Source of the DNA: Nemopilema nomurai
Taxonomy: Eukaryota > Cnidaria > Scyphozoa > Rhizostomeae > Rhizostomatidae
Direction of reading: 5' to 3'
Length of the DNA stretch: 64,000 bases
Assembly: GCA_003864495.1 (NCBI GenBank)
Contig: ML133389.1
Coordinates: 1,054,001-1,118,000 of the forward strand
Below the pieces are notes generated by a model. The model saw only the letters and a list, made by a program, of their open reading frames with translations. It made no database searches and was not told the DNA's origin. Of the stretch, positions 31,926-42,800 are shown piece by piece (positions within the stretch are counted from its first letter, which is position 1; the number at the start of each line of letters is the position of its first letter). The position numbers were made by a program, and so were the translations under genes.

Positions 31926-34292
31926 ATGTGGTTTATAGTTGTGACATGTCGAAGCTTGATTTACACTTTACTGTCAATAGGCACATTAATGCTGGTACTT
32001 GCTGCCATGGCAACCCCAAAATGGCTGATTGGGAAGCTGGAGCGAAGCAAGCTTTACGGCAATACGACATATCGACAGTCTGTCGGGCTGTACAATCGTT
32101 GTACGTATGTGTCCAACCTTGTAAGCCAAAAACTTGAGCCAAATTGTGGTATTTATGCGACCAGCTTCGCAAAGATTGACTCGAAGGCCTGGCAAGCAGG
32201 AATTGTTTTCATTGGCATCGCAATTGTGCTGCTTGGCATTGCTGCGTGTTTTTCTGTGATGGCGTTTTGTAAGCAGATTTGCATGAAGAAGTCTGTACTT
32301 AATCTCGCGGGAGTGCTGCAGGGAATCGCGGGTAAGTGGCGGTCGAGTGTTTTCTAAATAAACATGAAACAAAAGTGCAAAAACGTTTTAAGAAGAAGAG
32401 TTTTGTAACACAACGTACCACAACGTAATGTGACATAACATAACAACGTAATGTAACATAACAAAGCATAGCATACGAGGCAAACATAAAGCGAGATAGT
32501 ATTGTGCAACATTGTGCACACAACGAAACGTAAAGTAGCATTACGTAGCGCAACGCAACGATACGTAGCACAACATAACTTGACGTAATGAAGCCCAATG
32601 TAGCATAACATTGTGTAACGTATTGTTGTATTGTGAAACGGGATATAACAAAACGTAATGTAGTGTAATGTTATGTGACGTAATGTAACATGATGTAACG
32701 TAACATAACTGAAAATGAAGTAACATAACACAGCATGGTGTGATGTAACAAAATGAAAGTAGCGTAACGTTTTGTAACGTATTGTAACATGATGCAACGT
32801 AACATAAGTGACGTTACACAGCAAATTGTGACGTAAGAAAACGTATTGTAGTGTAACGTTATTTAACGTAATGTAACACAACAGAAAATCAAAGCAATAC
32901 CTAGTTTAACATAACATAACATAACGTAACGTTACGTAAAAAAGAGTACATAAGAAAAACTGTTATCAAATGACGTGACATGACACAAACATAACACGAG
33001 ATGACCTGCCACAAGATGGAATAACATAACAAAACCTATCGCGTGACCCAACATAACGCAACATAACATAACTGTGTTCGACAATCAGAGTACGTAATGC
33101 AATAGAACGTGAAATGACATAAGACGACGCAACGCAACAAAGAAGCAATGTTTTAATGTTGATGTTAAAAATGCCTGAATCAAGCTTGCCAGAAGCCGCT
33201 TCCGAGAAATCACAACCGGAAGCAGCGATGATATTCAAATTGATAAAATTTGCCAGGAGATGATAGCGGTCGAAGGCAAAGAAAAACTTTTTTAACTCTC
33301 CTGCGAATAAGTTACAATTACGGCTCAGTAGACGATTTTTGATTTCGGGTTTTTTATCTCTGTAAAAGGAAAAAACAACTATTTGTGACGAAGAAACTCA
33401 AAGCAATACAATAGAGAATTAATTCACTAGATTGGTCTGAAGTTGAGGCATCGGATGGAAAGCGCAGCTCTATAATAAATTTTAAGATGATAGCTGCGAC
33501 GAGCCATTTTGTAGATAGATTAAGACAGAATAGCAATTTATTGATATTATTTCATTGACATATAAACCCAACATGTCTTAACCGGTTATGTAGTCTTAAT
33601 GGTATAAGTCTTAACCTGGTAATTCATGGATATGTCAATGAAATAATATCACTAAAAGGCTATTCTGTCTTGTAGCTAGTCTACCATGTCGTAGCTATCA
33701 TCTTGAAACTGGCATGAAGTATTTCAATTTGAATCAAGTTTTGAAGGTATGGGGAATGTTTCCCTTCTTTATTTCGAAACAAATCCCCCAAACATAATAT
33801 TTTAGTTCTTGTGCAACTTTTGATGTATCAAATTTTGGACAGGTTTGTAAGGAGATACTTTGAACCCTTTTCATTTGGTCACCTCGGCAAAACAATGTTA
33901 TATTGCAAAATCAAAGGCACGACATCACTTAAACGTTAATATTCAAATTGGATTGTAAAAATATCTGTTGTTTTTAGGCCTATGTTTATATTCAAATTGG
34001 ATTGTAAACAGATCTGTTGTTTTTAGGCCTATGTTTATCAATCGCCATTGTATGTTATCCTGTTGGCTGGGGCTCCGAACGAATATCGCGCATGTGCCAT
34101 GGTCCGAATGATGAAGCACGTGCTTTCAAGATTGGCCAATGCCAGCTCGGTATAAGCTTCTACTTCGCAGTCGCAGGGACCGTGGGCACATTCCTGGGAT
34201 GCCTGCTCTCCGGCTTCGCAGATCGCTCCGTTTTCAGCAGTGACGTACAAGAAGAGATACTTGAAGGAAAGCATCTGATCTGTGTTCCATAG
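31926..34292 (+). CDS. LHFPL2: LHFPL2-like tetraspan membrane protein
   Basis: Two exons, 31926-32331 and 34027-34292, join in phase (GGAATCGCGG|GTAAGT ... TTTTTAG|GCCTATG) to give 223 residues. It is a member of the LHFPL (lipoma HMGIC fusion partner-like) family. There are four hydrophobic segments, near residues 11-29, 90-114, 125-146 and 177-198. The first loop holds NRC and PNCG cysteines and an NTT glycosylation site. The WQA motif before TM2, the MKKS motif at 120-123 and the LQGIAGL motif in TM3 are family marks. The N-terminal VTCRS and the C-terminal VQEEILEGKHLIC resemble vertebrate LHFPL2 specifically, which fixes the subfamily. The biochemical function of LHFPL2 is not well defined. 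The ATG is the first in frame, preceded by ACAAA. The intron is full of repeats and its acceptor is duplicated. Confidence 0.95.
32400..33140. repeat. Degenerate pentamer satellite (ACGTA/ACATA/ATGTA)n in LHFPL2 intron
   Basis: About 740 bp built mostly of TAACG, TAATG and TAACA pentamers. The variants differ mainly at CG positions read as TG or CA, as expected from CpG decay of an ancestral (ACGTA)n. It gives long but meaningless open frames on the minus strand. Confidence 0.85.
33484..33704. mobile_element. Foldback hairpin element, ~80-bp inverted arms
   Basis: The left arm (33484-33563) and right arm (33630-33704) are reverse complements with few mismatches. The inner ~22 bp (TGATATTATTTCATTGACAT) are perfect, and outer blocks AGACAGAATAGC and AAGATGATAGCT are also matched. 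The loop is about 66 bp. It lies in the LHFPL2 intron and is likely a MITE or a local inverted duplication. Confidence 0.85.
33942..34038 (+). repeat. 49-bp tandem duplication spanning the LHFPL2 splice acceptor
   Basis: The block TTCAAATTGGATTGTAAA... through CTGTTGTTTTTAGGCCTATG occurs at 33942 and again at 33991. Each copy has a complete TTTTTAG acceptor: one ends at 33977, the one used in the gene model at 34026. Confidence 0.95.
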
Positions 34293-36560
34293 CAACAGAT
34301 GCTTGGCAACGATTGCCTAGCAACTGATGCTTAGCGAGTATTCGTTTTTCAAGTTGTAGTCCGCAATTAGCGATTACGTCAGGGCAGCGTTAGACAAGGG
34401 CTCCATCCTTTTCTTCGGAAACATTATGAGTGTAATTTAGTAACAATGTGTGATATACCCCCTCTAGCATACCCCCGTCCGTAATTGGCAATACTACGAC
34501 CATAGATACAGATCTAGGTGCAACGCATTGCTTTGTTGGGGGTGTCGCTGCTGGACGTTTGATGTAATAGAATTCCTATCAGCTATCAGTAGGATGGTCC
34601 GCTTTGATTTTGTGCTGGAATTTGATAATGACGTAGGCGTCAAAATTTTAGTGCATTGAGATATGTTCTGTAGTGGGGGCGAATTTTGAAAGAAAATGAA
34701 TTTAATTCAAAATTTAGAGAGCTGAAGATTTGTACCGTAAAACATTCTTTGAAAATTTCAAAATAAACTAAAGAGTCTCGTTTTTGAATTTATATTCTAA
34801 GGGACATTTTAAGTACCCATAAAAAGATGCAAAATTGTTTCATATTTTAGCAAGGCATCCATTACGTGAACAGTAAACCCCCCACAGCCCCTACTTTAGA
34901 GGTGATTTGACCCTTTTTGTTCTCTGCCACTATGACCAAATGAAGTTGGAGTCTTGGGAATCTAGCCAGTAAACCGACATAATCTAAGAACAGTTTTTTT
35001 CAGTTTTGTTTAGGTATCTCTACTGATTGCTTTTTCAGTTTGTTATCTGTGTTTATTTTACTGATGTCTGAATTTAGATTTAGATTAATAAACAAGCTTT
35101 GAATCCAGATTTTCTAATAATGTGTCAAATTTTTGTCTGGTGGGTTATGCTTCAGTAAGCGATGATTCATTTATACTTACATTCAAGGCATTTAAATGTG
35201 GGCGCAGAGACAAGTTCATATTTCGTCAAAATCGAAAATCAATATAGGAATCCCACTGCCTTACCTTGATCAGTAATCTAGATCTGATACCTGGATTAGG
35301 TAATCTTCCCCACCTTAGATTAACAAACATAAGCAGTTATTCACAATAAAGAATATAGTTTTCATGAAAAGTATGAATGCCAATACTGTTTAAGATACAT
35401 ATCTATGTTTAAAAATCTAATCCCCTCTCCTATTCAATCTTAGTTTTTCCTTTGTCTACTAACAGTGTAGAGAACGGACGAATCCGATAAAATCCGCTCA
35501 TGACAGTAGATTGAATCTGTCCTTTCGTCATGAATCCGTCGCAGACGGACCATTTTGGTTTTACCTCTCTTGCATGCTTTCGATGAAGAATTGAGAATAA
35601 TTTATTCTTGTGCAATGGTAATTATTAGAGTAATTTTTTCTGGTGACGTGGTAGTAGATAGAATAACTTATTCGTTGGAAGATAAGTACCGTAATTTATT
35701 GAACTTATTAATTTGTCGATGTAGAGGTTTTGTTGAATCTGTTATCCCCCCATAGAACACTCTTTGGATTATAGATATTAGTAAAAAAACAGCTAGATTC
35801 AATTTACATAAAATACAACTAATTTTAACTTTGGGAATTTTTTTTCATTTCCTGATCTTTCGAGTAGCCATTTATTGGAGCAGATTTCAATAAGCACACG
35901 TGACTTGGAATACAACGGATGCAAAGCCAATCCAGTGTATAAAATTCAAGCTGCGCCAAAACCTTCAACAACAACAATTTTGTGTCATTGTGTCGACAGC
36001 AACTGGCTTATTTCAACTCTGAGGAACTTAGGCCCTAAAAATTTTCAACGTGTTCAAATGATGTTTTCGCTGCCTCTTCGTGCCTCTGCCGCTCCATGAT
36101 AAACAACATGTTATTTAACTTGAATTGTGTCTTTGATTCGGGTAATTAGAAGTAGAGATATCTTAACTGAATGATCCGTAATAAAGATACCAATATCAAG
36201 ATATTAAGAGTTGGTTTTAGAATTTCTTCGATGCTTGGCATGAAAATTCGAAACGGTTCTCTTTATTCGAAAAAGTTTAAGTTGATCGCTTTTACTTTTT
36301 TATGTTGGAGAAGAAGTTCACTTATCAATTAAACCATACTAAAATCTTCTACATTAACTCCTGTTAACCTTATTATAAATAGATTAAAACTTTTAGGGCA
36401 CAATGAATTGATTGGTTGCCATGTCTTCGCAAAATCCGAAGATGAGAGGTATATATATTGCATTACAGATTAGCTTCAGAGGCCATACTAGCTTAAAAAT
36501 ATGAATATTGGCTCTTTAGAAATATAGACTCAATAAGATTCCAATACACCAGCGCATTGA
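34293..36560. other. LHFPL2 3'UTR and intergenic sequence
   Basis: AATAAA at 35087-35092 is the first clear polyadenylation signal, about 800 bp after the LHFPL2 stop. The remainder is AT-rich with no recognised exon. Confidence 0.55.
35087..35092 (+). terminator. Candidate polyadenylation signal for LHFPL2
   Basis: AATAAA, about 795 bp downstream of the LHFPL2 stop, on the same strand; no earlier canonical signal was noticed. Confidence 0.4.
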
Positions 36561-36591
36561 TGACTTTTCTTGCCTACGGTTCTGTCTCTTG

Positions 36592-36785
36592 TAGCTGCGG
36601 AGGAACTCAAAGGACTTCGGCCTCAATTTCTCAGAAAGAGGACTGAGTATGAGTCGAATGCCGCCATCTTTATTTATCCACACAAAGGGAAACTGGTTGA
36701 TAGAAACACAAAACAGGTAGACAGAAAACTCCACAAAACAACATCAAAACCCAAAGAACAGATAGACAGCTTCATTAACGAATGA
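36592..36785 (+). CDS. Candidate terminal exon, unidentified
   Basis: After a good acceptor (TGTCTCTTGTAG) a frame of 64 codons starts AAEELKGLRPQFLRKRTEYE and ends at TGA 36785. Its charged, low-hydrophobic composition looks coding. It ends only about 100 bp before the start of the PWWP gene. I recognise no family and found no upstream exon, although an ATG at 36570 would make it a 71-codon single-exon ORF. It may be the 3' end of a small same-strand gene or an upstream alternative exon region of the PWWP gene. Confidence 0.3.
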
Positions 36786-36886
36786 AGTTAAGAGTAGAAA
36801 GTGGTGCGATGAAGACATATTTTTGCAACTAGGCTTGTTATCGTGTCTAGGAGGGAAAGTTTGTCAATACACGCGTTTGGCTCAAA

Positions 36887-39800
36887 ATGGCTGCCTCCAA
36901 AGCCTTTAAAGTCGGAGATCTCGTGTGGGCAAAAATAAAAGGATATCCTCACTGGCCTGCAAGGGTATGGGCATTTTTTATTTAGATTCCAGTGTAAAGT
37001 TTTTCGATTTTCAAGCTAGTTATCCCACTCGAAAGTAAAAAGTGTTTGTTTTTTTACAACAAGTAAAGCTATATGAAAGTCTACACTTCCTCTTTAACTT
37101 CGAAATATTGCAAACTGACAAAATGTATAAACTGAGCTCCCAGTTTATTTTATTAAATGCCTTGAAATTACTGACAGCATCTAAAAGACAACATCTGCAA
37201 GTGCTTATATGTTTAATTGTTTTATTTAAATAAAAAGAAGGCAAATTTCAATTTGAGACCAAGACCCCACTGATTGCTTTTTAACACAGAAATGCACATT
37301 TTTTATTGTAATCTGATGAATTCGAACTTTTTGTAGAGGACTGTTTTAATTGAACATGGTATAAGTAGAACTGAGTTTTTTAACAGATTGATTTACTTAT
37401 TATGAGAAATGAGTATAGCCCTCAACATATAGTTGTGCCAATTTCTTTGAAATAATAATAGATATGCATGAGCTTGCAACAAGTGCAAGCATTTGTAAAC
37501 TAGTAGCTGGGACTAGTTGTTCTGCAGTATTGATTCTACTTCAATACAACTGCTTTGAAAGATTAATTAAATGGTAAAACTTTATTTGCCTTTTGTGTAA
37601 AGCCATCTTAGTACATTCTTTCCCTGCACAATAAAAGCCTTGCCTTCTTAGTTAAAGTCACCAGTATAATAAAATACCTGTTTTAAACATGTTATCAACA
37701 ATTGTTTATCATGTCATTTATGATCATATGCCATTGTAATATAGCCTATGCAATTAATAACATATCTTTGTTTGTTTGAGCTGAGTGGTTCTGAGTTGGT
37801 ACACTCTTCTGTGGTTATTATAATGCTCATGTCCTTTGCAAAATGGTCCTGGACATCTTCTACCATGCACCATCAAGCACTTTTTTTTTGATGCTGAAAA
37901 ATAATCTTCATTATGGTTTCTCACTTACCAAATGGGTAAAATGTATGGTAATTATAATGTTTGGTAATTTTTGCAGATAGATGAGCCTCAACCAGGACAA
38001 AAAGTCCCACAAAGAAAATACTTGATATTCTTTTTTGGAACACATGAAGTGTAAGTTGGTTGAAACTCATTTGATGGGAATGATTCTTATATCAACATAT
38101 CACCAACAATCAGCATTTAGATCATTAGAGAATTACTCATTTCAAGCAAAGTAATGAAACGTTTCTTTCCAGCTTATGATAAGACTTTTGATTAAAAGCT
38201 ATGAACTTTTTTCCAATACTCCAATTTCTGCTGAAAGGAATGCTCTTCAGTGCTACCTGGATTTCAGAAAAAATGGAACCAAATGATTGTCTTTGAACAT
38301 TCTTAATGTCCATTGTGCCATGTTGCGTCATTCTATAAAACACCTTATGATACAAGTGAATGGATGAGAAGAACACAAAATGCCAACAGCTTACTTTGTA
38401 GAGGCCTATTTTTGGACTCTTGTTTCTAGAGGACATTGTGACCAATTTCTCCCTTCCTGTGCTAAACCCACTTTTTCCTATTAGTTGTGTAATTGTCATT
38501 TGTGCATAGTATGTTAATTCTCATATTAACTTTTAGTGGCTTTTGCTTTTTTGTCTGCACTATTTAGGTCTTCTTTTTTAGTGGATTTGTAAAGGCTGAT
38601 GACCTGTTCCCTTTCCAAGAGTACAAATCAAAATATTTCATAACATCAAAGAAAAACAGAGGGTTTGCTGAGGCACTTGTTGAAGTTATTGAGAACCCAA
38701 CTGTTAAGCATACTGTGGAAGAGGAAGATGATGAAGAAGAGGTGCAAGAAGATGATGATGATGCTAGCATAGAAGAAAAGATCGAGGAGCCAGAGAATGA
38801 ATTGATTGCAAGCAACGAGGAAGATGATTTTATACAGGAAAAGAAATCAAACAAGAAGGATGAAAAGGAAGAAGTAGAAAAGAAGAAAAAAGGTAGAAAA
38901 CCAAAGGACAAGGATATTGCCAAGGTATTTGTTTTGTTTCAGTGTATGAGAGAAGAAGAAGAATATGGTAGAAGAGTTTGAGCATGAATCTGCTTATGAC
39001 TAGTTTAAAGAATTTCAACAACTATTGTGTTTCTTTATGTTGTATCTGGTACCAAACAATAATCAATTTCTTATATTTTTGTGTTAAATTCTCCAAGGCT
39101 TCGAAAGATAAAGATATAAAACCCAAGAAAAAGCCAAAGGAAGAGCGGAAAGAAGAGAAAAGGGAAAGGAGGGCAAAGGTTTTTTTCTTGAACTGAATAT
39201 GTTTTTTCTGTTTATCATTTGTTCTTAGTTGTAAGAGTTTGGTAATTGAGAAGAAAATTTTTTTAAGCCAACCAAATAATACCTTTTTATACTTTAATAG
39301 CAAAAAAATCATGATTGCATGCTGAAGTAATTTTCATTCAACAGAGAAATTGACATCATCAGAAATATTGACCAAAGCCTAGCTTATTCCTATTGTGAAG
39401 TTTGCACCACCAAACAAATTTTCACACATATCTTGTTTTTAATGAGAATTTGCTGTTTAGTTGTAAAATCATAGGTTATCATTTGATTAGCAGTTTTTCT
39501 TGACATCATTTAAAGGCATTGAGTCTTGGTAAATGGCGGTTCTCTGCGGGGGTTTGTCGGTTTTCATGTGATTAGTTTGTTTTCATGTGATCAGACATCA
39601 AATGCGAGGTTATAACATCATGAGTGCAGTTTGCTTGACAGCCAATCAGATTAGCTACGCTATCAAAATGACTCAGCAATTTTTGCAATTTGGGTTTACG
39701 CTTTCCATTACCATGACTCAATGCTTTTAATGGTCTCATGACAAAGTAATCCTTTTATTGATGTTTCTTTTCTTGCTTACTCTTCTCATATCAACAACTT

Positions 39801-42800
39801 GAATCATTATATATCATTTATTTTCATTATTTCATATTATTTATTTTCTCCTTTATTATTTGTTTATGACTATGAGAAAAAGCAGTCTTCTGCTTAACTG
39901 GCAAATTGACCTTTAGCAAAGGGTATTACCACATAGCAGGTTATTCCAATCAGAACTTAGCTGTTGTTCTATTTGCTTGCTTATTGAACCAGGTCTTCTT
40001 GTTTTTCATTCTATATCCCGTGGGATGCCCACTTTGGTCATACCGTTCCTTTGTGCCATCCAATAAAATCAATAGAAGTGTTTTACTTAAGAAGCTGTTT
40101 GCTCTCCCACAGAGGCAGTTAAATAAGAAGAAGAAGAGATTTTCTTCCAGCATTGTCCCTGAGTCATCAGAAGAAGAAAACTCAGAAAGTGATGATGAAA
40201 AGTTGCATATTGACGTGAAAAATGAAGAAAAGGAGGTGCATTTTTATGTTTACACTTTGTTTTCTGTTATCTTTTGTGACTGTTGTTTACACTTAATGCC
40301 TTCATTGCACTATTTTTCAAAACTTTTACTGGCTCATCAGAATCAGGAGATTTTTATTGCAAAGTTGGTGTACCTCAATGTTGTTTTTTGGGCCCAATTC
40401 TATTCCTTGCTTATTGCAAAGATTTGGTTTTTTCTGTTTATTGTTTTAAGATCATAAAGACTTATTCCAATGAATATCATTAAAAATTAGCCAATTTTTC
40501 AATATTTTGCTTTGTGTGACATATATGTCTTATGTACCAGGAATAAACTGACTTCAAACAGGCACGATTCTGTTCAGTATGGCTTCAGATTTTGCAATGC
40601 TTTAATTCTTTGCAGGTGTCAACAAGTGGTCATTCCTCAGAGTCTGATGAGGTTTGTCTTAGTTTCTTCTCCAATCTCTTTGTCTTGGAGACCTTGAATT
40701 TCGGTAATCCTTTTTTGAAGTTTCCTGTACTTTGATTATAAACCATGTCATAGATACAAAAGGCATAGTTAAACAATAAAATCATACAGGTACTTATATG
40801 ATATTTTACAACATAATATTTTATGAAATTACTTCTTTATTTATCTATATATTTCAGGGAGAGTCACGTTTTCCTTCTTGATTTTAGACGATCACCTTTT
40901 TTATTATCCAACATTTTCTTTGAAATCTCTTGAATGACTGTTCAGTGCAATGATTTATTTTATTGATTACATTCATTTATATGATCTATTGATGCAATAC
41001 TTGTTTGATATTTTTACCATCTTCATAATATATTTGTTGCACAGCTAAATCATGTTGGATTGCAGCCTTAATTAGACTTTCGACATAAAAAGGCCAATTT
41101 TTAATGCACTTCCTGTTGCTGTCCTTCCTTCAAATCATCACCAATTCAATCCGAATTCCCACTTCGGATTTTCAAACAACATTATTTTTTATGCCAAAAA
41201 TTTTCCACACCTTTGGTAAATTAGACAGACATTTTCAACTCACTTTTTCCACGAAGTTATCTTGTAGCTAGTTCTTGATGATTACATCATTTCTTTTTGT
41301 ACATCCAGCCAGCGCCAAAGAAGAAGAAGATGTCAACTGGGGACAGCAAGTCCAAAGGTCATAAAAAATCAGTGGATAAGACACCGAAGCGAAAGAAAGC
41401 TTCTGCTAAAGAAGAACACGTTGATAAGGTAATAATGCAGAAGAAGTTTAAATCAATCACGTCGTGTAAAGTGATTCAGTGATTCAGTGATTAAGGGAGG
41501 AGACATTGATGAGGTAATAATGCAGAAGAAGTTTAAATCAATCATGTCGTGTAAACTGATTAAGTGATTCAGTAATTAAGGGAGGAGACATTGATGAGGT
41601 AATAATGCAGAAGAAGTTCAAATCAATCACGTCGTGTAAAGTGATTCAGTGATTCAGTGATTAAGGGAGGAGACATTGATGAGGTAATAATGCAGAAGAA
41701 GTTCAAATCAATCACGTCGTGTAAAGTGATTCAGTGATTCAGTGATTAAGGGAGGAGACATTGATGAGGTAATAATGCAGAGGAAGTTCAAATCAATCAC
41801 GTCGTGTAAAGTGATTAAGTGATTCAGTAATTAAGGGAGAAAACATTGATGAGGTAATAATGCAGAAGAAGTTCAAATCAATCACGTCGTGTAGAGTGAT
41901 TAAGTGATTCAGTGATTAAGGGAGGAGACATTGATTTCACATGGTCAGAAAACTCTAGAGGTTGACTGTTCAAAGTTCAAAAATCGTGGTGGTTAAACAT
42001 TTGGACAAGAAACTGAGCATTGTTCTATTTCAACTAGTCTTGGAAATAATTTCAAAATAACGTTGATTTAATTCGCAAAATTTTGCTCGTGACCTATGAT
42101 TACGTCTTTTAGCACTCTCTTTTATAATTTTCCTGAATTTATTTTTATTTAGACTACTGAGGATACGGGAGAGAAGAAAGAGAAAGAATCAAAAGATGCC
42201 GAAGAACAGAAAAGGGTTTTACAAGAAAAGTTAAAGGAAATACTCGAAGAAAAACACGAGAAAGAAAAGCAGAAGGAATTGGAGAAGCAAAGGAAAGAAG
42301 AAGAGAAGCAAAAGAGGAGAGAGGAAAGACGGAAAAGCAAAGAAGAGAAGATTGGCAAACAAAGGTAATTGACAACTAAATAACCTTCTATGGCCGAAGG
42401 GTATCATGTGATGATTTTTCATTTATGTAACATTATATCGTGTGCATTTATTACGGTATCACGTGCATTCCAAATAGTCAAGACACATGGCATTGATTCT
42501 GAACATACCCAAATATTGCAATCCCATATTATTGACGTAAATGTTCGAAATAAATGAATAGATTATCAAGGTGTGCTATTTGTTATCACTAATGAATGTT
42601 TGCTTTTTGAACTGTGGCCTTGCAACCGGACAAATCAGGGGCGTCCTTTTTATTAATAGTTGATGTTTTTCCACGTGAATTAGCCAAAACGTGTATTTTT
42701 GCATCAAAAGAGCCTTTGCCGTGCAAGCTCAGGAAATTTAACAGATTGTGGATAGGAAAGTGATCCTGTACCCTTTAGATAAGCTGAAGAATTTCTTGGC

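Noticed and set aside
32299..32881. Minus-strand ORF of 175 codons rich in Tyr, Cys, Leu and Thr
   Set aside because: It is the reading of the pentamer satellite; composition follows the repeat and there is no homology.
38564..38923. Ser/Phe-rich minus-strand ORF (119 codons)
   Set aside because: It is antisense to the Glu/Asp/Lys-rich exon 3 of the PWWP gene; GAA/GAT codons read backwards give Ser/Phe. The same applies to 42149-42422 and 43115-43333.
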